From positions 28,298-92,297 of the forward strand of contig NZ_SWMS01000027.1 of assembly GCF_005146945.1 (NCBI RefSeq): a stretch of DNA of 64,000 nucleotides. The letters are read 5' to 3'. Numbering within the stretch: position 1 is the stretch's first letter; each line of letters begins with the position of its first letter. The notes below the pieces were generated by a model. It was not told the DNA's origin. It saw nothing but the letters and a program-made list of their open reading frames with translations, and did no database searches. Below are positions 7,609-15,644 of the stretch, piece by piece. The DNA is from Prauserella endophytica. GTDB lineage: Bacteria; Actinomycetota; Actinomycetes; Mycobacteriales; Pseudonocardiaceae. A program made the translations under genes and the position numbers.

Positions 7609-10600
7609 ATGACCGCACACTCGCACTCCTCCCACCGAAAGCCGATACGGCCGAGGACAGGCCGCCCCGCGTGGTGGGCACTGGCCGCGGTGCTCCGGTT
7701 CGTGCGCGGTCTGCTCGCCCTCGTCGTCCTGCTCGCGCTCGTGGCGGGCCTGCCCTGGGCCCTCGTGCACTTCGTGGGGTGGCCCCTGCCTGACGACGTG
7801 CCGACGTGGGACGAGATCCAGGCGACGCTGCTCAACCCGATGAGCGCGCAGTTCCTGCTCAACACCCTGGCTGTGCTGTGCTGGATCGTCTGGTTCTTCT
7901 TCGCACTCGACGTCCTGCGCTGCACCGTCGATGCGGCGCGCGGGATCACCTGGCCGCAGGTCCGCCCGCCTGGCCCGCTGCACGGCCTCGCCGCGGCCCT
8001 GATCGGCACCATCGTGCTGACCCTGCTCGGCAACCGGACCCCGTACACGGCGCCCACCCCGACCACTGCAGCCCTGACCGCCGATCTCACGCCGGTCGCG
8101 GTCGTCGCACCGTTGACGCCCGGCCCGGCTATGCAGGCCGCGGCTCCGCAGGCGGCCGTCATCCCGGCGACCACCTTGGTGGTCGATCGGGCAGCGCCGG
8201 CCCCGCCGGGCATGGTCCAGGTCACCGAAGAGGTCCGGCTCCCGCACGACGGGATCTACGACAGCCTGTGGCGGGTCGCCGAACGCATCTACGGTCCCGG
8301 CGGCGGCAGCCGCTGGCCGGAGCTGTTCCAGCTCAACCGCGGCGTGGAACAGCCCGACGGCCGCGCGCTGACCCAACCCAATCTCGTACGCCCCGGCTGG
8401 AAGATCACCGCCTACATCCCAGCCCCGCCCGAACAACATCCACCCGGCGAGCAGCAGCCGCAGGTGCCGCCTCCGCAACCACCACCTCCTCCGACGAGCA
8501 CTGCGCCGACCACGCCACCGTCAACACAGCCCGCGCCGAACACGACCCCGGCGCCGGCCACGGCGGACGAGGCTGGCCAGCACCACGACGACCAGGCCGA
8601 ACCGGGGCTGGACCTGCTGACGGGCGTGTTCGTCAGCCTCGGCCTGGCCGGAGCGATCACGACGGCCATGGTGTCGGTCCGGATGTGGCGCCGACGCCGC
8701 TACCGCGTCGGCAGCGGCGATCGCGCCGACCTGCAGCGGCCGATCGCGCCCGTGGTCCGCGCCCTGCGGGCCGCCTACGACCACGACGAAGAAGGTGACC
8801 GCAGGCCCGTGGACGACGTGGAGTTCGTCGACCTCGCGCCGGCTCCACCGCGGATCCACGTCACCGCCGCTGGGGCCCTGGAACCCGACGACGAACCAGT
8901 CCCCGTACCGGCGAGGGTGGGCGTGCGGGGCGGTCGCGAACTCGCCCTGAACCTGGCCAGCACCCGCGGCCTTGGTCTCGCCGGCCCCGGCGCCACCGCC
9001 GCTGCCCGCGCGCTCCTGCTGCACCTGCTCACCGAACAGCAGCCCGGCGACGGCATCCGCGTGCTCGTACCCGCCGACGACCTGCATCTCGTCTTCGACG
9101 GCGCCGACGTCGAGAACCTGCCGTCCACCGTCCACGTCGTCGCCACGCTCGACGCTGCCCTCGACGAGATGGAAGCGGCCCTGCTCACCCGGACCCGCCA
9201 CGCCATCGAGGAGACCGAAACCCAATCCACCCCGGCCTCGCTCGTGCTGCTCGCCAGCCCCGCGCCCCACGCCGAACGCCGTCTGCAAGCCGTGCTCGAC
9301 AACGGCTCGACCCTCGGCCTGGCCGGTGTGCTCCTCGGCCAATGGCGCCCCGGCGCGACCGTGCGCGTTCGCCACGACGGCACCGTCAGCGCGACTAGCC
9401 CCGGCCTCGGCGACGCCCTCGCCGACACACGCCTGTTCAGCCTGCCCGCCACCGACGCCACCGAACTGCTTGAAGTGCTCCGCGATGCTGAAGGCCCCAC
9501 CGACCTGGCCACATCCGACCACGCGACCAGCGGCCTCACCGGCGACGAACTCGCACCGCCCGCGGACGATCACGACGTTGCACCCACGCCGTCCGTCCCC
9601 GCACAGCGCTCGGTCGACGAGATGACCCAGCTCGAATCCACCCGCCCGCCGGAACAGGAAGACAACCAGCAGACCTCACCAGCCCCGAGCCTGCAGCTGC
9701 TGGACGTCCAGCCCATCCCCGTGGACGTCCAGCCGACGGGTCCGGCCCCAGCCACCCCCGACGACGACGACACCGACGAGCGCCGCACGGCCGCCGAGGA
9801 CGTCGAGCCAGCCGCCGACCAGGCACCGGCCGCCGAGGAACCCCGGAAACCGGACAACGGTGACGGGGCAGCACCGCAACCCCCGCTGGTTGTGCGCGTG
9901 CTGGGACGCCTGCACTTGGCCCTGCGCGGCGACGAGGGAGAGAAGGAGCTCAGCGGCGCGCTGACACCGAAGCAACGGGAACTGCTCGTCTACCTCGCGC
10001 TGCACCCCCACGGCGTCCGCCGCGAAGTCCTCAACGAGGCCGTCTGGCCCGACAGCCGGCCGCCGCGGCCTTACAACTCGTTCCACAACACCCTGTCGAT
10101 GTTGCGCCGCGCGCTCACCGACGCCACCGACGGCAGGATCAACAACCTCGTCCTCAACGACGACGGCCGTTACCAGCTCAACGACGAACTCGCCGTCGTC
10201 GACTACTGGCAACTCCAGCACGCCCTGCAGGCGCCCCGCCCACCCGATGCTGCGGCCCAGGCCCAGCTGCACGACGCCATCGAGCTCTACCAGGGCGACC
10301 TCGCCGAGGACCTGCTCGTGCCCTGGATCGAACCGTTCCGCGAGGCCACCCGACGCGACGTCCTGGACGCGCTCGGCGCCCTGATCCGCGCGCACGGTGA
10401 CAGCGACCCCGAAACCATGCTCACGCTGCTAGAACGCACCCGGAAACTCGACCGCTACAACGAAGGCGTCTACCGCGACATCATCCGCACCCAAGCCCGC
10501 CTCGACCAGTACGCCGCCATCCCCCGCACCCTCGCGCTGCTAACCACCACACTGGACGAAATCGGCCAACACCCCAGCGCCGACACGCTCAACCTCGCCG

Positions 10601-10665
10601 ACTTCCTCCAACGCCGCGGCAGCACCCGGCGGGCGATCTCCACCGACAACGCCGCGGCCAGCTGA
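7609..10665 (+). CDS. LysM/BTAD-domain multi-pass membrane regulator-like protein
   Basis: A 1018-residue protein with an unusual layout: three hydrophobic segments in the first 150 residues, a LysM-like segment around residues 205-265 (DSLWRVAERIYGPGGGSRWP ... RPGWKI), a Pro/Thr-rich linker, another membrane helix near 335-360 (LTGVFVSLGLAGAITTAMV), a long acidic cytoplasmic region, then a winged-helix OmpR/SARP-type domain around 757-870 (ALTPKQRELLVYLALHPHGV) and a BTAD-type helical repeat domain to the end. LysM binds peptidoglycan; SARP/BTAD domains are transcriptional activators. A membrane protein carrying both could sense the wall or pilus and control genes. Similar proteins accompany Tad loci in other actinomycetes. 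Direct DNA binding is inferred, not shown. Confidence 0.8.
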   Translation: MTAHSHSSHRKPIRPRTGRPAWWALAAVLRFVRGLLALVVLLALVAGLPWALVHFVGWPLPDDVPTWDEIQATLLNPMSAQFLLNTLAVLCWIVWFFFALDVLRCTVDAARGITWPQVRPPGPLHGLAAALIGTIVLTLLGNRTPYTAPTPTTAALTADLTPVAVVAPLTPGPAMQAAAPQAAVIPATTLVVDRAAPAPPGMVQVTEEVRLPHDGIYDSLWRVAERIYGPGGGSRWPELFQLNRGVEQPDGRALTQPNLVRPGWKITAYIPAPPEQHPPGEQQPQVPPPQPPPPPTSTAPTTPPSTQPAPNTTPAPATADEAGQHHDDQAEPGLDLLTGVFVSLGLAGAITTAMVSVRMWRRRRYRVGSGDRADLQRPIAPVVRALRAAYDHDEEGDRRPVDDVEFVDLAPAPPRIHVTAAGALEPDDEPVPVPARVGVRGGRELALNLASTRGLGLAGPGATAAARALLLHLLTEQQPGDGIRVLVPADDLHLVFDGADVENLPSTVHVVATLDAALDEMEAALLTRTRHAIEETETQSTPASLVLLASPAPHAERRLQAVLDNGSTLGLAGVLLGQWRPGATVRVRHDGTVSATSPGLGDALADTRLFSLPATDATELLEVLRDAEGPTDLATSDHATSGLTGDELAPPADDHDVAPTPSVPAQRSVDEMTQLESTRPPEQEDNQQTSPAPSLQLLDVQPIPVDVQPTGPAPATPDDDDTDERRTAAEDVEPAADQAPAAEEPRKPDNGDGAAPQPPLVVRVLGRLHLALRGDEGEKELSGALTPKQRELLVYLALHPHGVRREVLNEAVWPDSRPPRPYNSFHNTLSMLRRALTDATDGRINNLVLNDDGRYQLNDELAVVDYWQLQHALQAPRPPDAAAQAQLHDAIELYQGDLAEDLLVPWIEPFREATRRDVLDALGALIRAHGDSDPETMLTLLERTRKLDRYNEGVYRDIIRTQARLDQYAAIPRTLALLTTTLDEIGQHPSADTLNLADFLQRRGSTRRAISTDNAAAS

Positions 10666-10691
10666 ACCGCGTCCGCCAGTGCAGCGGTACC

Positions 10692-11117
10692 TCAGTCAGG
10701 CTGATCCTCGTCGTCCTGCGGCTGATCGCCGTCGTCCGGCGCCTTCTGCAAACGCTCGATCAGATCGAGGTTCTCTTCCGCCCAGTCGATCAGAGGCCGC
10801 GCCCGGACCAGCAAATCCGCGCCCGCGGGAGTCAGCGAGTACACCACCGACCGCGGAAACGTCCGTTCCTCGACCCGGTCCACCAGGCCGGCGGTCTCCA
10901 TCCGCCGCAAGGTCCGGCCCAAGGCCCGGCTCTGAATCCTGCGGACCGTCCCGGTCCACGGATCGAACGTGGTCATGTCCTGGATAGCGGTATGGAGCTC
11001 GTTGTAATGCAGCGGCCCAGTACTCAACGCCACCAAAATGTGCGTGATCCATTCCCCGTTTAGCACGTGACGGAGATCCCGCGACCGCGCTAGATACCTA
11101 GCGTCCCCCGTTACCAT
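10692..11117 (-). CDS. HxlR-family winged-helix transcriptional regulator
   Basis: A 141-residue protein with the HxlR core: GEWITHILVALSTGPLHYNEL, a recognition region around RIQSRALGRTLRRMETAGLV and the wing VVYSLTPAGADLL. The C-terminus is acidic. HxlR proteins are dimeric DNA-binding regulators, often responding to small molecules or redox state. The ATG at 11117 is preceded by GGGGGAT; transcription is toward the BTAD gene, ending 26 bases from its stop. It borders the long non-coding region, so palindromes there are candidate operators. The usual conserved Cys of redox-sensing members is not present near the N-terminus. Confidence 0.8.
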   Translation of the reverse strand: MVTGDARYLARSRDLRHVLNGEWITHILVALSTGPLHYNELHTAIQDMTTFDPWTGTVRRIQSRALGRTLRRMETAGLVDRVEERTFPRSVVYSLTPAGADLLVRARPLIDWAEENLDLIERLQKAPDDGDQPQDDEDQPD

Positions 11118-11267
11118 GTATATCCCCCGTACTCGTTCGTGATGGCTCGCCTACACCCCGCCCCCGCGGTACAGGCGAGCCCTGAGATTCAAAGATTAGA
11201 ATCGCCTCCTTTCTGGCCACAGGCGTATAATTTCGTCCGTCACCAGCCCCCTCGGTTGATCAGTGTC

Positions 11268-11282
11268 AGCGTTGTCAACGCT
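11268..11282. promoter_or_regulatory. Perfect 15-bp palindrome, candidate operator
   Basis: AGCGTTG-T-CAACGCT is a perfect 7+1+7 palindrome about 150 bp upstream of the HxlR regulator start and 37 bp downstream of a TATAAT on the plus strand. It would suit a dimeric regulator such as the HxlR protein. Confidence 0.4.
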
Positions 11283-11930
11283 ACGTCAAACGGGGTACCT
11301 CGTGCAGCGTGTTTCTACTTAGGGCGAACTGGCGTCACCACATCGAGTGGCCATCTAGTAGATCAACAGTACGTTCAGTGATCACCTTGTAGTGTCCTGG
11401 TCACCTACCGGACGACGGTCCGATCCAGCTACCTGTTAGAGCGGTAGCCCTCCGACGCGGCGAACCGCCTGGTCACCCAGCCCGCAGGGGCTACCGATGC
11501 TGCGCCCGACTCGGTGGCCGGCAGGCACGTGAACAGTCGATTTGGGTGGGTGGTCGCCGGCCGTTACTCATGATCCCATGGTCACCCCGACTGCTCCGGT
11601 CACCATCCTCCCGTACCCCACTTTCCGCCGTCTGACGGCTACGCATTGCCTCGTCTCTCGCTGCTCGGTCGCCACGGCTGTAGCCCCCCTGCTGCGCACT
11701 TGCCGCTGATCAACTTCGATCGAATCCGATGCTTTGTATCAATTCACACTCGATTACCGATTGCGCTTGATAAGCACAATTGCGAGCGCATGTCAATACT
11801 CGAACTTTGTTTGAGTTCTCCTGGCTTGAATCGCGCGAGTGAAATAGCCCAATAACAACGCTCGCGATTCGCCATTTCTTGGCATTTCGCCATCCATAAA
11901 CACAAAGCAAGAGATGAGCTGTCCGCTCCG

Positions 11931-12185
11931 CTGGGGCCTCCGCCGCGCCGGTCGCGTCCGCTGGGGCCTCCGCCGCGCCGGTCGCGTCCGCTGGGGCCTC
12001 CGCCGCGCCGGTCGCGTCCGCTGGGGCCTCCGCCGCGCCGGTCGCGTCCGCTGGGGCCTCCGCCGGTCCGCTGGGGCCTCCGCCGCGCCGGTCGCGTCCG
12101 CTGGGGCCTCCGCCGCGCCGGTCGCGTCCGCTGGGGCCTCCGCCGCGCCGGTCGCGTCCGCTGGGGCCTCCGCCGCGCCGGTCGC
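11931..12185. repeat. 30-bp direct tandem repeat array (9 units)
   Basis: The unit begins CTGGGGCCTCCGCCGCGCCG and ends GTCGCGTCCG. Units start at 11931, 11961, 11991, 12021, 12051, 12071, 12101, 12131 and 12161; the fifth (12051-12070) has lost 10 bases and the last runs into GTCGCTCGCTTCGCTCGCC, which carries overlapping GCGAGCGAAGCGAGC-type inverted symmetry. Copies are otherwise identical, so the array is young or kept uniform. There are no spacers, so it is not CRISPR. It is open in both strands only because 30 is a multiple of three. Confidence 0.95.
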
Positions 12186-12315
12186 TCGCTTCGCTCGCCT
12201 CCCTATGCAGCCGCGCGTTGCTGGCACGAATACCGCCTGACCAGCACTCTCACAAGATCATGTAACGGCAAGGTCACAGCAGGGGCATTCCCTCTTGCAG
12301 AGTGTCCTATTTGGG

Positions 12316-12328
12316 TGTCTAATAGACA
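12316..12328. promoter_or_regulatory. TGTCTA-A-TAGACA palindrome
   Basis: A perfect 6+1+6 palindrome in the non-coding region. Its half-site TAGACAT recurs twice as TGATAGACAT just upstream of the HTH gene at 29804, so the two places may be bound by the same regulator. Confidence 0.35.
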
Positions 12329-12563
12329 TGTCAGCAGGACAGCTACCGAGGAGGCGACGAGGACCAGGGCACGGCGTCCCTGCGAGTCGATCACCACGGC
12401 AACTTTCCTAACGACAACAACCTTAAGTCCCGTATAGCGCGGGCAGCGGCTTGGGCCGTGCGGTCAGCAGCGAATCCGTGCAGAGCGGAATGGTGAACGA
12501 CGCGTAGCCAAACGCTCATTTCCGAGAGGGAATGTGTAGTAACTGCGCTTGCAGCACCATTTG

Positions 12564-12579
12564 TATAGCTCTTGCTATA
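12564..12579. promoter_or_regulatory. TATAGC-TCTT-GCTATA inverted repeat
   Basis: Six-base arms around a four-base centre within the AT-rich part of the non-coding region. It may be an operator or an origin element; nothing else identifies it. Confidence 0.25.
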
Positions 12580-12724
12580 GAGCGGAGTAGCGCGCATAAA
12601 TGGCATGCCTGCCACAGGTGTGTCCCCAAGATAAGTCAATGGTGGTCTAGCACCGAAAAACGTCGCAATGTGTAGGCGTTCGGGGTTGTTTTAGGCGGTT
12701 GCCGACATTGGGTTTTTCTGGCTT

Positions 12725-12739
12725 GAGAGCGTCGCTCTC
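12725..12739. promoter_or_regulatory. Perfect palindrome GAGAGCG-T-CGCTCTC
   Basis: A second perfect 7+1+7 palindrome, about 280 bp before the first cargo gene. In single-stranded form it makes a tight hairpin. Confidence 0.35.
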
Positions 12740-12853
12740 GCCTGCCCATAGCACGCCAAACCCATACGGGCATGGTTCCTTGCGTTGCGCGCTAGACATA
12801 ACGGCTTATCCCAACAGTGCATTAAAGATTCAGGGAATGTGCCATCGGAACGC

Positions 12854-12938
12854 GCAACCCTCATCACGCGAGTAGTGCCGTATTGCACGGATACAGGATG
12901 TGTCCCCTTTGCGGAGATCTCACAACGGTGAGGGTTGC
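12854..12938 (+). promoter_or_regulatory. Long-range 10-bp inverted repeat forming a structured leader
   Basis: GCAACCCTCA (12854-12863) pairs perfectly with TGAGGGTTGC (12929-12938), enclosing smaller complementary pieces such as GTGC/GCAC. The stem ends 77 bases before the start of the first cargo gene. It may be a folded mRNA leader or, during transfer, a single-stranded DNA structure. Confidence 0.4.
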
Positions 12939-13015
12939 ACGTTTCGGTGCCAGTTCACAACTGGCCTGAATCACTGCCGGTCAACCACTTTTCTCGCACG
13001 AAATGGAGTACCGCC

Positions 13016-13411
13016 ATGACTATGACTCTGATCGATTGGTCCGCCCGGATTAGCGCCATGGCGGACGCTCTGTCAGTTCCTGACGGCGGATTTTCCGTCA
13101 ACCCGAACGACGGTTCCGACATCGGCACGGGCTACGCGGTTGCCGTACACCCGGAACATGAACGCGTTTTCGACGGCCCCGTGACCAGTAACGATCTTCA
13201 CGAATACATCGGGCAAGCGAAAGACGCGCTCTCGCTGCCCGGTCGCGTTCTCGGCGGATGGCGTGACCCTGCGACCGGTCGCGTCTACCTGGACGTTTCC
13301 GTCGTGACCGCAGACCTGTCCGAGGCAATGACGCTCGCGCGGGAAACCGCGCAGCTCGCCATTTTCGATTTTTCCGCCATGGAATCCATACCGGTCACGG
13401 TCGCGGCGTGA
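13016..13411 (+). CDS. Unknown 131-aa acidic protein, first cargo gene
   Basis: A small acidic soluble protein beginning MTMTLIDWSARISAMADAL with no membrane segment, signal peptide or known motif. GGAG at 13005-13008, seven bases before ATG 13016, decides the start; an in-frame codon at 12935 lies in the leader stem and has no ribosome site. Third-position GC is lower than in the Tad and T4SS genes, as in the next few cargo genes, which suggests a separate origin. It heads a run of plus-strand genes with short gaps. Function not recognised; position next to the structured region would suit an early-expressed transfer or anti-defence protein, which is inference only. Confidence 0.7.
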   Translation: MTMTLIDWSARISAMADALSVPDGGFSVNPNDGSDIGTGYAVAVHPEHERVFDGPVTSNDLHEYIGQAKDALSLPGRVLGGWRDPATGRVYLDVSVVTADLSEAMTLARETAQLAIFDFSAMESIPVTVAA

Positions 13412-13427
13412 ATCAAAGGGGCAAACC

Positions 13428-13715
13428 ATGAATGCAGTCATCGTCATGATCAGCGACGGGCAAGCGCGGCGTATCGCGTCCGATTGGCACGGCGGTATGT
13501 CGTCCGCGCTGTATTCCCTCGCATCATCGGGCGCGATTGACCTTGACCGTGTGCGGGATGAGATCTCCCGTGAGCTGTGGCAATTGGACGTCGGAGAAGT
13601 GCGACGCGAATTGCTCGCTCTGGACAAATACGTACGAACCGCCGGCGAACGTTCCACACAAACGGGATGGTCCCGCTTGTGGGACGACTCGCTGGTGAGC
13701 GTGGATCACACCTAA
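13428..13715 (+). CDS. Unknown 95-aa protein
   Basis: A small soluble protein (MNAVIVMISDGQARRIASDW...) made mainly of predicted helices, with a Trp-rich C-terminus. No motif is recognised. It begins 16 bases after the previous gene behind AAAGGGG and ends 14 bases before the next, so the three genes are probably one transcript. Proteins with a similar ISDGxARRIAxxWH beginning are, as far as I recall, common in actinomycete plasmids and phages, without known function. Confidence 0.65.
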   Translation: MNAVIVMISDGQARRIASDWHGGMSSALYSLASSGAIDLDRVRDEISRELWQLDVGEVRRELLALDKYVRTAGERSTQTGWSRLWDDSLVSVDHT

Positions 13716-13729
13716 AGGACTGATAGAGA

Positions 13730-14545
13730 ATGCCTGTTCCCAGCGATCACCCATGGTTCCGGGCGCACCCTGTGAGCCACGAAAACATCGTGTGGCACTG
13801 GGAACAGGCCACACCCGACGAAATCGCGCAAGGAATGCGCTGGTATGCCGACGCGCATCACGTGGCAACCGTCATCGCCAACGGGGACGCACATCTCGGC
13901 GCCGGAATGCTCGCGATCTACTCACCACAACAGGGATGGATCGGCAACGTCCTTAATGCCGCTCGCGTCTTGCGCGAGGGTAAGGGAATCGGCGGACCTG
14001 GTTCCGGGATGTTCGCCACGACTGGCCAGAAAAACGCTGCTGACCGGTTGCTCGCCGGTGAACGGTATGAGGACATCCTCAACGGTCCGAAAATCCGCGA
14101 CTTTGCCCACCTGATCGAATTCGGCGGAGACCAAGATCCGGACGCGCCGCGCGTAGTGATCGATCGGCACGCGCTGTCTGTGGCGCATGGTCGCGCGCTC
14201 ACCTCCGACGAATACGACGCGGCGCCGGTCGACGGCTTCCGGCGCAAGGACGGCTCTGTCAGCCGCCGGCACTACGACCACGTGGTGAGCCTGTACCGCC
14301 GAGCTGCAGAGCTGATCTCCGATCGCGTGGGTAAGCGGGTTTCGGCACACCAGGCGCAAGCAGTGACGTGGTTGGTACGGCAACGGCTCAACCAGCAAGC
14401 CGAGCAACGGCGCGGCCCCACCCGACTGGACAGGGGACGCAACCGGGCCCGCGCGAATTCTGAGCGCGCGTGGAACGACTTCCGAACCAACCATCTGCCC
14501 GGTCTCGCCAATTGCCCCGGCACGGGTTACCAGTCAGCCGCATAA
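13730..14545 (+). CDS. Unknown 271-aa phage/element-type protein
   Basis: The protein has an N-terminal half with a Gly-rich stretch (VLREGKGIGGPGSGMFATTG) followed by NAADRLLAGERYEDIL and a conserved-looking block EFGGDQDPDAPRVVIDRHAL, then a strongly basic C-terminal third (QRRGPTRLDRGRNRARAN). It resembles an uncharacterised family seen in actinomycete phages and plasmids (I believe DUF7178, not certain). The mix of a DRHA motif and basic tail would suit nucleic-acid binding, but no nuclease signature can be pointed out. ATG 13730 lies 14 bases after the previous stop. Confidence 0.65.
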   Translation: MPVPSDHPWFRAHPVSHENIVWHWEQATPDEIAQGMRWYADAHHVATVIANGDAHLGAGMLAIYSPQQGWIGNVLNAARVLREGKGIGGPGSGMFATTGQKNAADRLLAGERYEDILNGPKIRDFAHLIEFGGDQDPDAPRVVIDRHALSVAHGRALTSDEYDAAPVDGFRRKDGSVSRRHYDHVVSLYRRAAELISDRVGKRVSAHQAQAVTWLVRQRLNQQAEQRRGPTRLDRGRNRARANSERAWNDFRTNHLPGLANCPGTGYQSAA

Positions 14546-14582
14546 AGCAGATGGAATGGGTCAACGTAGAAAGGACGAGATC

Positions 14583-14819
14583 ATGACCGAGATGGAATTC
14601 TTCATCGAGTACGAGATTTGCCCCGATCCGGGAATTCCTGGTCGCGGATTCGAGATCTGGAAGCGAAGCAGCGGGTATTTCGGTGCGATTCGCATTGTCA
14701 ACCAGGACGACTACGTAGCGGAAGTTCCGACCGAACAGGGAATCGGTCGGCGTTCGCTCGGTGTCCGACGCTCGTTCGATGGCGCGTTCAAGCTGCTACG
14801 CGCTCACTTGTCCGCTTGA
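14583..14819 (+). CDS. Unknown 78-aa protein
   Basis: A small acidic protein (MTEMEFFIEYEICPDPGIPG...). AAAGGA at 14570-14575, seven bases before ATG 14583, favours this start over an ATG at 14556. There is no recognised domain. It sits in a series of very small genes (78, 117 and 73 residues) each with its own ribosome site, a pattern typical of phage and element early regions. Confidence 0.6.
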   Translation: MTEMEFFIEYEICPDPGIPGRGFEIWKRSSGYFGAIRIVNQDDYVAEVPTEQGIGRRSLGVRRSFDGAFKLLRAHLSA

Positions 14820-14858
14820 CCGGTCAGTGGTCCATCCAAACGGGAAGGAAAGGCAGGT

Positions 14859-15212
14859 ATGCCTAGCTACAGGCTCACAATCGACGCACGGCGTTCTGAC
14901 TCGCTGTCGTACAAGTGGCGCACCTTTTACCGGTACGTACAGGCGGACACAGCACGCAAAGCGCGCGGGTCGATCGGTAACCGATCGGTGGTCGACCCAT
15001 CGGACGGCGCGTGTTTTGACGAGTGGACCATCACGGCCACGCGCAAGGTCACGCGCTACGAGGTCGTGACAACGGATAGCCACGCGTGGCACTCGCGCGG
15101 CATCACGGGCATCACGGTGTTCTACAGCAAGCGCGAGGCCAACAGCTACCTCGCGCGCACGCTCACAGGCTGCAAGCCCAGTCAAGGCGCGTTCCTGCGC
15201 ACTGTGAAGTGA
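14859..15212 (+). CDS. Unknown 117-aa basic protein
   Basis: A small basic protein (MPSYRLTIDARRSDSLSYKW...) with alternating charged and aromatic residues suggesting beta strands, and no Cys cluster or membrane segment. GGAAGGAAAGG stands just before the ATG. Net positive charge leaves nucleic-acid binding possible. Function not recognised. Confidence 0.6.
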   Translation: MPSYRLTIDARRSDSLSYKWRTFYRYVQADTARKARGSIGNRSVVDPSDGACFDEWTITATRKVTRYEVVTTDSHAWHSRGITGITVFYSKREANSYLARTLTGCKPSQGAFLRTVK

Positions 15213-15294
15213 ATCCAGCGCCATCGGTACAGCACGCGTGTTGACTCGCGTGCCGTGCCGTAACCGCTGGGACACAACGGAAACGGAGACTCAA

Positions 15295-15516
15295 ATGTGG
15301 TACTCGCACGTGTGGAAACAAGACGACACCCTGATCGTGGTCACCACTGAAGGGGCACAGCTTCGCGGCCTCTCTCAAACGGCCGGCCGACTGGCGCGCA
15401 AATGGGCACGCGAAAACGGCGCGGAAGTTGTCGAGCGCGTGAGCGTGAGTACCAGCGCCACCTACGGCTTCGCCGCGCAAGTGAAAGCGCGGTATCGCAT
15501 TCGAGGCGTGAGCTAG
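15295..15516 (+). CDS. Unknown 73-aa protein
   Basis: A short protein (MWYSHVWKQDDTLIVVTTEG...) that reads as a small beta-alpha fold ending in a basic strand. ATG 15295 has CGGAG nine bases upstream; an in-frame codon at 15238 has no site. No family recognised. The next 128 bases up to the gene at 15645 carry no other frame that looks real. Confidence 0.55.
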   Translation: MWYSHVWKQDDTLIVVTTEGAQLRGLSQTAGRLARKWARENGAEVVERVSVSTSATYGFAAQVKARYRIRGVS

Positions 15517-15644
15517 CGCCATCGGTGCGGCACAAAGGATTGGACAGCGCGCAATGGTTGCAACGGTTCTCGTTGTGAATTGTTTCGACTCATCCGCGCG
15601 CACGCCAGAGAAAAGCATCACCTCGCAAGTAAAGGAGTTCGGTC

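Larger units (their letters stand above)
11118..13015. other. 1.9-kb structured non-coding region, possible origin/oriT/leader
   Basis: No open frame here has actinomycete-like codon use, while both sides are densely coding. Parts (about 11640-11920 and 12400-12900) are clearly AT-richer than the rest of the element. It holds a perfect TATAAT at 11226-11231 (plus strand), a palindrome at 11268-11282, GGTAGCCC/GGGCTACC arms at 11443-11450 and 11488-11495, imperfect arms at 11829-11839 and 11861-11869, a 30-bp tandem array, and further palindromes up to the first cargo gene. Such a concentration is typical of replication origins, transfer origins or control regions of mobile elements. Which of these it is cannot be told by reading. 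Confidence 0.55.

Noticed and set aside
10665..10692. Terminator between the convergent BTAD and HxlR genes
   Set aside because: Only a weak ACCGC/GCGGT pairing is present; too short to call.
11931..12185. CRISPR array
   Set aside because: The 30-bp units abut each other without spacers and there are no cas genes.
11793..12240. Protein-coding frames over the 30-bp repeats on both strands
   Set aside because: They are open only because the unit length is a multiple of three; the products are simple Arg/Ala/Pro repeats with no ribosome site.
12203..12888. Three small minus-strand ORFs (64, 82 and 65 residues)
   Set aside because: Codon use lacks the third-position GC of nearby genes, no ribosome sites are visible and the region is full of palindromes; the evidence for translation is too weak.
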